From positions 23,002,001-23,066,000 of the forward strand of contig NC_083566.1 of assembly GCF_019925205.1 (NCBI RefSeq): 64,000 nucleotides of DNA, read 5' to 3'. Below the pieces are notes generated by a model, which did no database searches, was not told where the DNA came from, and saw nothing but the letters and a program-made list of their open reading frames with translations. The stretch is from Metopolophium dirhodum (Eukaryota > Arthropoda > Insecta > Hemiptera > Aphididae). Position numbers and translations under genes: made by a program. Positions 12,991 to 24,873 of the stretch are shown here, one piece after another (the first letter of the stretch is position 1; every line of letters begins with the position of its first letter).

Positions 12991-14047
12991 CGAAACCTTG
13001 CACGAACACTGTACGAACAGGCGACCCATGACGGCACTGTTACCGCCACCACAACAACGATATTCAACAATGAAGTTATTAGAATTTACTAACATAATGA
13101 TTTATAATATATCATTGAAACCACCGCGCACCGTGGTTGATTAACTGTAATTTGGTTATTTAATTATGATATAGCTGGCACTGCACGAAGGCAGTAGGTA
13201 TAATGCCTATACGGCCCTTTGAAAAGTAATAATTATTCGATAAACGTGACCAACCACCGACCGTCTCCATAGTCATAGTGCACCATATAATAATATAGTG
13301 ATAGGTACTATAACGGTAATATTAATTCGTCAATATTTGATGTACAGTATTGGAGCGAGTGTTAGAATCAAATGTATTATTATGTAGTGTTATACGCGTT
13401 GTAGTAAGTATAGAACGTTGCCCATCTCTGATGCATCAGTTTCATATAATATATTAATATCAAACGGGGAGAATACGAGAAGATTTTGATAATATTAGAT
13501 GTCATCTCAGTGATACCTAGTCCCAGACTTCTATAATACTACACTAGATACCTAAGTAACTCCTATATAATTTACATGTTATCCATAAAGCTAATAAGGT
13601 GACGACCGCCATTTTAACATTTCATTTATTATACAAAATGTATTAGGAATAACATCGGATTTAACGGTGAAATAAAATAATAAATGTAAAATGATTTACG
13701 TATAATATATTTTTTTTTCTAAGCAACAAGTATAGAAATAATAAAATACAATACACAATACAACATAAATCATAATTAAACTTATTTACCATATTATACA
13801 ATACCATTCACAATTGCCAACCAACTTTCAGCTTCAACTGGCAATTTCTTATTAAGTGTAGTATAGAAAACTGTGTAACTACCCAGTACAATTAATTTAA
13901 CGTATGTTGAAATAGGATGTTAATATAATATATTTTACTTTACGTGAAACGAGACTATAATATAGGTACCGAATCTGTTTTAGATATCAAGCTGAAGTAC
14001 TTGTACACCAGCCACTGTTTTTATCTAAAAACAGCAATCCACATTAC
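12991..14047. other. AT-rich stretch, nothing recognised
   Basis: A short GC-richer patch (about 13000-13060, CCACC/GGTGG-rich) and AT-rich low complexity. No supported gene or repeat ends. Confidence 0.5.
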
Positions 14048-14060
14048 TTATATTTGAGTG

Positions 14061-14299
14061 ACGGAGTGGCCGAGCAGACTAAGGCGTCGGTTGCGACTGG
14101 CACCGACGCCGGTTCAAAACCTCGGCCGCAGACGGCATTTTCTTCAGGCAAGTCACGGTGTCCGGAGAGAAGTGTAGCCATCCCCCACCCGGACATGGCA
14201 GATACCATCAAGTGCCCACTGAAAAATCTGCCAAACTAACAAACACACGTGTTTAACCTAAGTTTAACCTGGTTAATTAATAATAATAAAAAAAAATTA
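14061..14299 (+). mobile_element. tRNA-derived SINE, full length with target-site duplication
   Basis: The head resembles a type-II tRNA (Leu/Ser-like). An A-box-like TGGCCGAGCAGACTAAGG and a B-box-like GGTTCAAAACC are spaced as in RNA polymerase III internal promoters, and the complementary CGTCGG..CCGACG could pair. The anticodon arm is not that of a functional tRNA. A tRNA-unrelated body with CCATCCCCCACCCGG follows, then a TAA-rich, A-rich tail. It is flanked by TTATATTTGAGTG (14048-14060) and TTATATTTCAGTG (14300-14312), a 13-bp duplication with one mismatch, as left by LINE-mediated insertion. The open frame across it is incidental. Confidence 0.85.
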
Positions 14300-14536
14300 T
14301 TATATTTCAGTGTTATTACTCATTAATATTTTAAACTGTATTTTTAAAAATAAATCACCATTGTATAACACGTTTCAGTTATATGGAATAACATTTTTAA
14401 CTGTAAGTAATAGATTTGCAAACGCATTTTTATAGTGCAATTTTAGTAAAATATTATTAAGACATTTTTTTTGGTATGTTTTGTGATTTTTTAGTGCATT
14501 AAAATCCTATCTCTAGTGTTGACTTATATAGGATCA

Positions 14537-15006
14537 TTAGTCACCGTCCTTGTTTATCAGACACGGTTGATCATACGCTGTTTTACTGTCCGCAATGTGA
14601 CGGTCTAAGGTGGGACCTCGGTATGCGCCTGGAACGTCCTGGGACTGGCTTCTGTAGACATGCCAAACATCCTCTGCGGACCGTTCTTCGAGGGTCTCCA
14701 TGCCGACCTAGTCGAGAAGGCTAACGTCTTGTAGGACGCCGAAGAAACTTTACGGAATTTCTATCTGATGGTGGAAAACATAATGACAACGAAGGAGTTA
14801 GAAGAGAGAGTGAGACAGGCATCCGACTGCCGAGGAAAGGTGACGGGGACCTTCCGATAGGCTCTGTCCTCCACTTGCTAGCAGGTCCCTAACACTGTAC
14901 GGTCTCAGACTGCCAGGGATCTACATACTATATAAGCCAGCAATTGCTGCGGAAAGTAGTCCTTGGCATTCGGAGCGTACGGAAACCAAATAATAAATTG
15001 TTGTTA
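14537..15006 (+). mobile_element. R1-like non-LTR retrotransposon, 3'-end fragment (decayed)
   Basis: Translation gives the C-terminus of a LINE ORF2: PCLSDTVDHTLFYCPQCDGL is the Cys/His motif after the reverse transcriptase, and after a frameshift come LCGPFFEGLHADLVEKANVL, a stop, then DAEETLRNFYLMVENIMTTK and ELEERVRQAS. This C-terminal pattern is typical of arthropod R1-clade elements. About 150 bp of GC-rich 3' UTR follow and end near AATAATAAATTG. It is 5'-truncated, with at least one frameshift and one in-frame stop, so inactive. It is much richer in GC than its neighbours. Confidence 0.7.
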
Positions 15007-15008
15007 AG

Positions 15009-15449
15009 AGGATGTCAGCGCACTATTTGTTTTCTCTCTCTGACCCACGCGCAACATGGACAAAATGCATTTGCACAGAATCGTTTTTTCTATGTTTTTA
15101 AGTAATTTCAGAGTAAAATCACCCATTACAAAAAAGATAGAGAATAATATTTTAGAGGGAATGATTTATCGATTTTATATTTTATTGTTATTTGGCTTTG
15201 TATTCGACTTTCGAAATAAACAAAAAAATTTTGTACATTTAAATTATGTTTACATTGTTTTGAAACAATCTTTAGAGAAATCGATAATATGTCATTCCCT
15301 CAAAAATATTATTCTCTACCTTTTTTGTAACGAGTGATTTTACACTAAGATTACTTAAAAACATAGAAAAAACGATTCTGCGCAAATATATTTTGTCTAT
15401 GTTGCGCGTGGGCTAGAGAGAGAAAACAAATAGTGCGCTGACATCCTTG
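15009..15449. mobile_element. Foldback element with arms of about 190 bp
   Basis: AGGATGTCAGCGCACTATTT at 15009 onward is repeated in reverse complement ending at 15449. The two arms pair almost completely through the CTCTCTCT..CCCACGCGCAACAT and GAATCGTTTTTTCTATG blocks and on to near the centre (about 15200-15270). On the right it continues directly into TGTAAAATC..CATTCATCG..CGCTCAGAATCTA, the shared family-M terminus (to 15489). On the left that terminus is missing and the LINE 3' end abuts instead. The 93-codon frame inside is a product of the repeat. Confidence 0.75.
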
Positions 15450-15489
15450 TAAAATCAAAACATTCATCGTTCCGCTCAGAATCTAAAAG
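15450..15489 (-). mobile_element. Family-M terminal inverted repeat (single end)
   Basis: The reverse complement reads AGATTCTGAGCGGAACGATG.. then GATTTTACA, the same terminus as the 8.9-kb and 48.7-kb elements, attached to the foldback at 15009-15449. Confidence 0.6.
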
Positions 15490-15648
15490 GTTATACTGTA
15501 TTCAATATGCAGATGTCCCGGTTTCGTAATTTCAAAATCTAGCCACCCTATTTTATATCATGTAGCGATTTTGTTGTAATTAAAAACAAATAACTGTAGA
15601 TACATGAAAATTTGACTGAATGTTTAAAATGTTCTTAAGAATTTTAGA

Positions 15649-16336
15649 TTCTGAGCGGAGCGAGGAATGTAATGGTTTTACAATGATGTTTATTTCTTTT
15701 TCTTTTTTATTCTGTAAACACTTTTTCTTCCTCTAAACTTGCTCAAAAGTATTAAGTATAGCATCTTTTCTGAAAGGTAATGTTCTTGAGCTAGTACTTT
15801 AAAGAGGTCATTTTTCGATTTTCGAAACCCTACTCGAAATAAAAGCGGTTAAAGGAGAAAAAACGTACGATTTCACGATTTTATAATATTAAATAATTAC
15901 GGACGACGTTTTCTACCAGAAATATTGCTTCAAATGAAAAATGACAAGAGATATTTTTTGTTGTATTTTAGATTTTGTTTCACGGTTTAAAGTTCTGAAA
16001 ATTTTAGCTATTTATAGACATTTTAATTTTGTTAGTTTTTTTGTTGTAATTCGGTTAAAAACATTCGTAAATACTTGAAATTTGGGTTGTTTACTTAATT
16101 AGCCTTACCTAGACATGGTAAAATTTTCAAAACATTTGAGCAACTTATGAGCTTTTTCTTTTATATTATATTTTTTTTCATTTTTATGATATTTCCTAAT
16201 TATAAATTATAATTATAATTATATAAATGACCTATTTGTATAAATCGTTCTTAAGCTGTTCTTAAAACGCTTTGTTTATCACCATAGAAACGAATAAAAT
16301 TAAATAAAAAAGATTCCCTCGTCCGCTCAGAATCGT
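15649..16336. mobile_element. Family-M related element, about 690 bp
   Basis: The left end is AGATTCTGAGCGGAGCGAGG (15649) followed by the TTTTACAATGATGTTTATTT block. The right end is ..TCCGCTCAGAATCG (16336), an inverted partner of the first 12-15 bp. The core shares GGTCATTTTTCGATTTTC (about 15810) and a TTTGTTTATCACCATAGAAACG-like stretch (about 16271) with the core of the 52.9-kb element, which has different ends. No coding capacity. Confidence 0.6.
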
Positions 16337-16909
16337 TTTTTATGGAATGCAATAATTGCATTCAAATCGAATACAGTAAAATTACACTATCCTGTCCAAG
16401 GCCCGAAGGGACGATGGACAAACATCCACCACCGAAATGCGCTGACCTACTTTTTATAATTTATTATATATTGTTATAATGTTATGTAGGTAGTTGTAAT
16501 TGTTGTAACATGTAGGTATTAATTGAAAAAAAAATAATAAATGATGGTGGCACTGTTGATGTAATGCTTAAGGAGTTTCGGCAGCATCGTCGATGTCACA
16601 AAAAAAGTTATAACTTATAAGTATTGACATTTTCGATAAATTTATTTTTGTTATGAATTTAAATTATATCATAAAATAATCTCCAAAAACGATATTATTT
16701 TCAAAATAATGATTGATATATAGTTCATTCGTACGACTGTTATTTCGTAGTTCGTATATTACTTTTACAGTCTTACGCATATAATATAACATACCTACTA
16801 CATACTACATACTAATTAATACTTATTATACCATTGACTGGCAGATATATTTTATTGTAAGTACGTGTACGTGATAATAATAAATTATAATGAATTATTA
16901 ATAATTATA
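16337..16909. other. AT-rich stretch, nothing recognised
   Basis: A short GC-richer patch at about 16395-16450; otherwise low complexity without supported features. Confidence 0.5.
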
Positions 16910-16917
16910 CTATATAT

Positions 16918-17476
16918 CAAGGCTGGGCATTAACGAGTTAAAAATTTAATGTTAAGTTAAAAAGTTAATTTTATCTTAACTTTTTAACTTAACTAGTTAC
17001 TTTTGGCTTTTAATAAACTTAACTGTTAACTTACTAAATTTCTTTCTTAATTAACGTGAAATTAACGAGCTAATTTTTCATTTTAAGAAGTAAGTTAAGT
17101 TAATTTATTTTGTTTTTAATTTTATAATATTTCACTATTTCAGATTATTCCTTTTTCATGTCAAAAAATATATGTCGTTAATTGTTTAAAGTTTAAAATG
17201 TGTGTCATTCGAATCTAACTTATATGGAAATACTGTATGAAGTATTAACACTATATCCTATAATTTAGTTTTGGGTTGGAAAAAAATTAAGTACGCTAGC
17301 GTTGTATAAACAAATTAACTTTTTTTTAACTTAATAAAAAGTTAACAAAAAGTGAGTATTAACTTAACTAAGTTAACCTATAGTTAAATTAACTTTTAAC
17401 TTTTAACTTTTTGTTATTGGTGCATATTAACTTAACTTAACTGAGTTAAAAAAAATCGTTAACTTGCCCAGCCTTG
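16918..17476. mobile_element. hAT-type MITE, 559 bp
   Basis: The ends are CAAGGCTGGGCA.. and ..TGCCCAGCCTTG, a perfect 12-bp terminal inverted repeat of the hAT style. The flanks CTATATAT (16910-16917) and CTATATAA (17477-17484) form an 8-bp target duplication with one mismatch. The interior is full of short GTTAACTT/AAGTTAAC direct and inverted units and has no coding frame. Confidence 0.8.
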
Positions 17477-17484
17477 CTATATAA

Positions 17485-18915
17485 TATAATACTATACTAA
17501 ACATCTGCCAATATGAACGTTCTGCAATGTGCTTCTGTCGACGCCGTCGTCGTCATTTCATTACAATTAATATTGAAACCAGCAGCAGAGCGCCATTGTC
17601 CTAATCGTCTGTGTAATATTCATTTTCACTCCCACGTACGCTTGTTTCCCGATCTATATTATGTAATATTATATTAATATAAGCTCTACGCGACTACGTA
17701 TACGGATTACGGTTATTTTATTTATATTTTTTCACACGTCAAGCTTTTGAATAATTGATTATTAATACTTTGGGCGATCGATGACACGTGCACTTGAGCG
17801 ATTATTTTCGTACACCTACTTATTATTATTTACGAGGTTAAATACGATGGCATCGGATCGTACGTCAATAATAATTCGATATTATTTTCGTTACAATAAC
17901 CCGACGCGGAGTAGGTATTATTAGATTATGATGATCAGGTGCGGTGAAGCGTGTTTTTCTCTTCAACTATTGACACCTAAAATGGTGAAATAATGTTTTA
18001 AACGTGCTTCGAATAGACTAAACGTTAGTCACCGCTGCTGCTTCAACATGTTTAAATACGAATAACTTTTTTAAATTTTTAAATTTTCCATTAAGATTCC
18101 TAAGAAAAACGTGAAAAAATTACAAATATAACAAACAAATCGTATAATAAACATATAATACAGCCTATATTATTTTAATATTACCTATATATTATATGAT
18201 TATTTATAAATGCATAATACGTATACACGTAATACACTGTACAACCACGTTAAATCACTGCTCGGCAGATGGCTTATAACGGCAACCGCACTGTCTTACA
18301 TTTTTTTATGAATGTAAATGAGTTTTTTTTAAATACTCGATTGTTTTTCGTTATATCTTGCGAATTGTCATGAGTGTTGTGCAAAATAAATATTGTAATT
18401 TGTATACGTTAGGGTCCATGGGTAAGTCCTATAGAGATTCGTTCAAACAGACCAATCGATCAATATCTGCCTCCAGGAGAATGCTGGTTGCAACTAAGTA
18501 ACCAAATCCATGTCAAATTATGTTATAATGTAGTACTTATTCCATTTATATAAACATTTTATGAAAATAATAGTTACCTATACGATTAACAACTGTTTTA
18601 GTTATTTAGTTGTACTTCAAACAATATTATTCGTACTGACTTACAACTTTTCGTTACTATGTGTATATTAACTACCTGTACATACGCACTGCAATTTTAA
18701 AATATATTTAGATTTATTTTAAGGTATTCACGTTATTTATACCTCAAACCTATCTATCTATTCTCATCATTTCACTGTACGTTTTATACTTTTTTATGAT
18801 ATTATATGTCATGGATGAGATTTTTGGAAATGTTTAAGGTCTATATACAATATACCGACTACCTACCTGTATGGCAACAAAAAAACAATGTATTGTAAAA
18901 AATTGTGACAAACAT
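17485..18915. other. Gene-poor stretch with a GC-richer patch
   Basis: About 17515-17640 is GC-richer and holds a 54-codon plus frame (ATG 17513, TAA 17675-17677; MNVLQCASVDAVVVISLQLI) of unknown status. The rest, including 17.7-18.1 kb with CACGTG and ATCGATGA-like motifs, has no supported gene. Confidence 0.35.
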
Positions 18916-18919
18916 TGTT

Positions 18920-19640
18920 CACTATGAACACATTTCAAAACTTTGAAGCTGATATGAGAACCAATGCCGATGAAGTTTATTTTTCCAATTAGCTACAGAA
19001 GCTTTACGATGGCACATTGGAAAAGACTGAAAAGTTTTCAAACTATGCAGTAATGATACTACAAATAGTGTATATGAAGATATAATATCTGAGATTTTAT
19101 GATACGAATTACTTAAAAAAAAACCACAAAAAGTTTTACAAAGAGTGTTTGTTTGTCCACATAATGATAATTGCTATTTTTAAATGATAACATTATCGAA
19201 TTACTTAAAGACGAAAAAAAACCCTATTATAGCGTATATACTAGTAAAACAGAAAATGAAGAAGAAATAAAACATTTTAGCACACAGTTTTTATAATTAT
19301 TATATTACTACCACCACATAATTTAACATTGTAATAAAACATAATAATAATGGTTTTAATAAAGCTATAAATCAAATAATGGTTGCCCAATAGAACAAGG
19401 CTTAATCGTAATAAAATTAATGACCAATGTTATTGACACCCAAATTATAAATGTTAAATTCAATGAAAATCGGGTATTTATTCTTCGCTTATATTTACCA
19501 TAAGCGAACAGTAACATGCTATTTATATTTTATACTTAAAAGAAGGATCCTATCGAAGCGAAATCGGAAGTTAAAATACTCATAATATAAATAAAAAAAT
19601 CTCAAGGACACATTGACATTTTGTCATATTATACCAAAAA
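18920..19640 (+). pseudogene. Degraded Helitron PIF1-like helicase remnant
   Basis: Plus-strand translation in shifting frames gives ordered blocks typical of the C-terminal part of Helitron/PIF1 helicases: EADMRTNADEVYFSN, then after a stop DGTLEKTE; SVYEDIISEIL; QKVLQRVFVCPHNDNCYF; EEEIKHFSTQFL; LPPHNLTL; EQGLIVIKLMTNVIDTQIIN; and finally INKKSQGHID, matching the conserved INKSQGQ helicase motif. Order and spacing agree with the family. At least four stops and several frameshifts show that it is an old, inactive copy. The family assignment rests on motif recognition only. Confidence 0.65.
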
Positions 19641-19763
19641 CTAATATAGGTTACCTATATCTTTGTATATTACCGTTATTATTATAAGTATCAATTAGTT
19701 TTCAGTTTTATCAATTTTTATTTCATTGATTTCAATATAATTCATGTGATGACTTCACTGTTA

Positions 19764-20180
19764 TCTATATTAATAAAAGCCAAAAGGCAATGTTGTATAC
19801 TTGTATGTATGTGTATGAGTGTGTATGTATGAGAGGGCCTAATCTATTGCACTCATGGTTCTGAAATTATGTAATAATTATGTAACCTACCCGTAGATGT
19901 GCACATTGAAGACAATATTTAAATTTTACATTTTAATGAGGGGCTCATACGGGGATTTATTAGCTTTCAAAAAACGAATATTTTTTTGTTTGTATAAAGT
20001 TTTCATTGGTTACATAGAACAAAATAGTTCTTAAAATAATTGTGTGTCCAATAATAACTGTGTTATAAATATGTGTGATATACATTTAACGGAGTTTAAG
20101 AAGGGGTAAATCCAGGAGACTTAAATTTTGTCTTGGACCGTGTAGGATCAAATAGTATAATATAGTGTAACATATAAAAA
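19764..20180 (+). mobile_element. Probable transposon end or short non-autonomous element (Helitron-associated?)
   Basis: A sharp start TCTATATTAATAAAAGCCAA followed by a GTATGTATGTGTATGAGTGT stretch about 125 bp after the helicase remnant. It has the look of a dispersed insect repeat start, and a 5' TC would suit a Helitron. I could not find a matching 3' CTRR end with a hairpin, so limits and class are uncertain. Confidence 0.3.
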
Positions 20181-23126
20181 TTAATGTTTATTTGTTTGTT
20201 TTTTTTTATTATTGATCAAAACATCGGCAGCTAAGGGCTATTAGGCTAAAGGCTATTATTGCCTATTATTAGTATTTGATGTCGATTGGCGACTACTGTT
20301 GTAAATTTCAATTTTGTTATAAACATCATAATATTAGAACTACTACATATTATACAAATAATGTATTAATTAATCAATGCAATTAATAAGTTGGAGTGAT
20401 TATATTCAAACAATTTCGGGTATGCTCAGTGGGGCGTATTATTCTTTGAAATAAACTCTAATAATAATAATAATATCATTTGTATACACAAAATATAATA
20501 TTATTATACATTCTATATATTATATTAACTTCCAGGTTATAATTCACTAATACCATATTAAGTTTCTTTTTTCATACTACTATTTTAGTTTAGCCCATCA
20601 GTGAATTGTGCTATTATTATAATATTATATTTTGTAAGACTATTATAATAAATTACGAGTTAATTTTAAACCGAACCCCAGTAAAGTTTGTAACGTGGCT
20701 TGTATTGTTTTATTGCTTCCGAAATTTCGAAGTTCCGACATATCTGTACCACGTCAAGAATAGTTAAGGTGGTAACTTTTCGCCACCCGAGTGTGGGTTA
20801 GGCATACTTGTAAGACAAATATGCACCCGATTCGATACGATTTTTTGATCAACTCCTGACTTGAATAAATGTGTACTAATTGTATAAGATTTTAAAAACG
20901 CAAATTTCAACTGTCCGTTTATTATATTTTAGTTTAACCGTCGTTGGTAGTCGTCACGTTGGAAGGTATCTAGTACTTAGAAGGTACCACGTAATAACAA
21001 TATTATTATTTATATTTTGCTAATATTATTAACAGTATGGAAGAAAATGTCTGATATCACATAAAATATAGAATTCGCACACATCACGAACGACTTTTAT
21101 ACGGTGGTCACTATTATACTTCAGGTGGTTTAAAATGTGTAATAACCATGCATAATATACAATTTAAGGAAAATAATATAATTTAAACCCATATTAACAA
21201 CCTCAAAATACTAATTAAGTGAAATATTAATTTAATATCTTAACTTAAGATCTTAGTAGGTACTACAGTCTTACGGATATAACCAAGCGATTGGGCAGGA
21301 TATTCTACACTAAAATTAAATATAATCCGAAGAATTTTAAAAATACTAAAATATAAGATACCACCTAGCGCCACAATTTTTGGTTACATGGTTTAGAAAA
21401 ACAAAAAATAAAAATTACATCACTAAACGAAATGCACTGAGTATGACTATCTTATTTGAAACCATCCTTTTTTTTAAAGTATGATTAAGACAATATGACC
21501 AAAACCATGGCAATGGCACATAATTTGTTCATAATTTGTTCCCCTAAACTTACTTATTTTTTGTCGTAAAATTAAAAACCTATTAAATATTAAATCAAAC
21601 TGAAGTTGTAACAATATGTCTCTTTAAAAAACATAATTACAATTTTATAGCATCAAAATAGCTAGGTATAGGTACTTACACTAGGTACAGTGTAACATAT
21701 TATATTATTTAATTTTTAATCAACAAAAGGAATCGATAATCTAAGGCCATCAAAAAAAAAAAAAAATATATTTAATTAGTATAGTTTATGGTAAATCGTA
21801 AGTGGCAATACAATAGTTATTTTATAGTTCTAAAAACGTGGTAAAAAATGAATTTCTTTCGTACCTGCTTCATTTTGGCACTACATTGTTGACATGGTTC
21901 ATCAAATATACTCTGAACGTTGGCTGTATACGATATCCTCTGTCACCACCATAGAAGTTTCTAAAGAACTTGTTCCTAGTGATAAATTATTACGGCGGAA
22001 CAGTCGTGAATATGGAGTAAATATCGATTTTTGTCGTGACCGGTAAATTATCGTTGATGGCCATCGTTGGACATCAAGTGCAAGCGGTATTCAACGGACG
22101 ACCACTGATTGTCAGACGTCAACGGCCTTTGAATATAATATTATTTCATTGGGTACGCAATTTTCACGAATTTCCTCAGAATACTGATGATTAATCTCAA
22201 GATTACGTATCTCAAGAAAACGAATATAGAACGATATCGGCCAAGTTGATCGCGATTACAACGCGTAATAAGACATAATGGCCATCGTAAAAAAACTTAT
22301 GTACTTCGTTACATATAGTATTGTTTTCTATCGTTACTAAGTACATAAATAATAATAAATGTAGGAGATTTTAGTAACAACTGTTCTATTCAGAGTGCTA
22401 AAAGTCTTAGATTGGGTTGAGAAATATGACTTAATTTAAAGTCATATACATAATATTGTTTTATAGTAGATTATGAATATATATGAATACAATAAAATAT
22501 AACGGATTAAAAATGTACATAATTATATAGCTATATAGATACTTCGGAAAACCTTTATAGTACGATTTTATTACCTACTTAAATATCAAACGTTATTTAC
22601 TCTTCTTGAAAATTAAAATCCATTGTGTTACACAAAGCCAATGTTAGTAAGTAAATAACTTTGCTATAGATTGACCACATTGTAATGATATTTTGTTGTC
22701 AATAAATTGTGACAAACTTGGTCGTCTCTAAATATTTTCTATATTAATGAAAAACAATGACAATTTTGATCAAAGAGGAGCAGAAATAAATTATTTGGGA
22801 AAAATATTATATCAAAATGTAGTATTTTATAATTGTAGCAATAATTTAGTATCACCACTTTATTAAATCACAGTTTAACCATTATAATATGTAAAAAAAA
22901 AATGAAAAATGTATAATATATTTTCTTGACATTTTATTTATATTGAAATAAAGATATTAGGAAAATCTATACATTATATCATAAACCTTCTTTCTTTGAA
23001 TTTTAATATTTAAGACCATACATATTATATAATATTTTTTGACATTATTTGTGGGGATAATTTACTCTGGGTCCTGTACTTAATGCATAATTGTTTTTAA
23101 AATTATCCCTAAAACAATTAACTTTA
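20181..23126. other. Gene-poor AT-rich stretch
   Basis: GC-richer patches occur near 20680-20860 and 21860-22290. The latter has a 45-codon plus frame (22057-22194) containing FNGRP..LFHWVRNF, faintly like the helix-turn-helix of insect transposases. No gene is supported. Confidence 0.4.
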
Positions 23127-23650
23127 GATTCTATGAGTTACGATAGATGTATTGATTTTACGATGATGTTGAAATTACTTAAAATATTTTTTTCTGGTCT
23201 AACATTATAGATTAGAAAACATGCTTGGTTTTTAAACTTTAAGGGTGGTTTCTGATAAAAATTGAATTTAGTTTGTACTACGGGGGAGGGGAGGGGACAT
23301 AAAAGAAAAGTTTCCAGTATTTTTCTTAATAATTGGGAAAAACGAAAATAAAATTAAGGAGAAATGGAAATTTTTACTCAAAATCTATTTTATTGTTTTG
23401 TTGTAATTGAAAAACAAATAACCGTAGTTACTTGAAATATTTAACAAATGTTTTCTATTAGCACTTTCCCTACATGGTTTAATACATTTTCAAAAAATAT
23501 TTTGACTGTTTTCTTTGCAATTTAAAGACTTTTACCATTTGGATTTGTTTCTATAAATAATAAATTTTTATAAAAAAAAAACCACCTTGGTGAAAAAAAC
23601 TAGAAAATTTAATACAATAAGTTCCGTATAAGTTGTTATTATAGCTATTT
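23127..23650 (+). mobile_element. Family-M copy, diverged and truncated
   Basis: It begins TTAGATTCTATGAGTTACGA, then TGTATTGATTTTACGATGAT, the family-M terminus with changes. It continues with family-M interior (AAAACAAATAACCGTAGTTACTTGAAAT; the CTATAAATAATAAATTTTTATAAAAAAAAA block). No right terminus was found. Confidence 0.5.
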
Positions 23651-24870
23651 AAAAATATTAAATAGATTATAGGCAGATATTTAAACCAAGAATATCGGTT
23701 TCAGTTATTTAATATTTTACTGGAATTAAAATTTTTTCTTTCTATGGTACTTGAAACTTTTGCGTGTCGATAAGCTATACACAGCTATACCTAACTTAAT
23801 CTTTGCGGTCGTGTGGTTACATACCGTGGCACTGTGGCAGTGTGCTACTTACATCGTTATCTCACCTTCTAAAAATCACTCAATTTATAAAATTATCAAT
23901 ATTATTTATCAACAAATTAATGTAAGAAATTTACATTTTTGAGCTGTAATTATTGTTTTTACGGACGTTTATAAATTATAATATAGCTTTATAAAATTAT
24001 AATATAAAACATAATTTTTTTTTTTTATTTCATACTATTATTACACAACAATATAATATGTCAATATACATTTACCAGCCCCTAATTGGACTTAAAAAAA
24101 TGTCATCCTGGGCAATAAGGTTCACTGTCTTGCCCCCCCCTCTCTCACCAATATTTACGTATTGTAACGTATTTACGTGTCTGTGCGCAATCATTCAAAA
24201 CCGTTTTAATTATAATAAAGACGTCGACACCCTGCAAATGCATTGTCTCTATCTTACATACGGTTGTGAGTGGCATGGTAAATTTGCCTTTTGCAGAGTC
24301 AACTTTATTATAGAGTGAATATAATCAAACTTATAGCCAACAGGTAAAAACATTATTTGTGTTTGTACGTTAGTTATTTACGATATACCAATTTTATTTA
24401 GCAATGCTCACGACTCTGTTAAAAATAACTAAAGATCACTCATTTGGACGTGTTGGAGATTGTTGCTTTTGGCTAGCTATGAATGAGTAGGTACCTAGGT
24501 TTTAACTTTTTTTTACTGTAAGTTGCTAAATATTAGCCGTATTTTGGAGCCTCTATGTCAAAGTTTTAAAGCCAACTTCATAGAGGTCATATAATATTAA
24601 TCAATAAAATAATACGTTTTTGGTAATTCAGTGTTTTTCAATATTGTTGTATTTTGTATATTTAGTTGTATCAAAATTATATGAGATATTTAAATACATT
24701 TCTGTTTATATCGTTTAAAAGACCACATACTAAATTTATTATTTTTAACCATAACTTATTATAATATTGTTGTATATTTTTAATTCAAATCAAGTTTAAT
24801 TAAATTAATTATAATAATAGGTAGGTAGGTATATTATATTATATAAATAATTTAAATTGGAGATAAATTA
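23651..24870. other. AT-rich stretch, nothing certain
   Basis: Open frames at 23751-23942 and 24058-24318 have no recognisable features. A C-rich patch (CTTGCCCCCCCCTCTCTC, about 24129) resembles decayed transposon sequence seen elsewhere in the window. Confidence 0.4.
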
Positions 24871-24873
24871 AAT

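Noticed and set aside
12273..13095. Four minus-strand frames of 65-92 codons
   Set aside because: They lie in family-M repeat sequence and show poly-Lys/Phe composition.
14061..14140. Functional tRNA gene
   Set aside because: A and B boxes are present, but the anticodon arm and acceptor pairing are not those of a real tRNA, and a SINE body, tail and target duplication follow.
14054..14239. 61-codon frame
   Set aside because: It lies wholly within the tRNA-derived SINE.
15056..15337. 93-codon plus-strand frame
   Set aside because: It spans the arms and loop of the foldback element, and the sequence is palindromic rather than coding.
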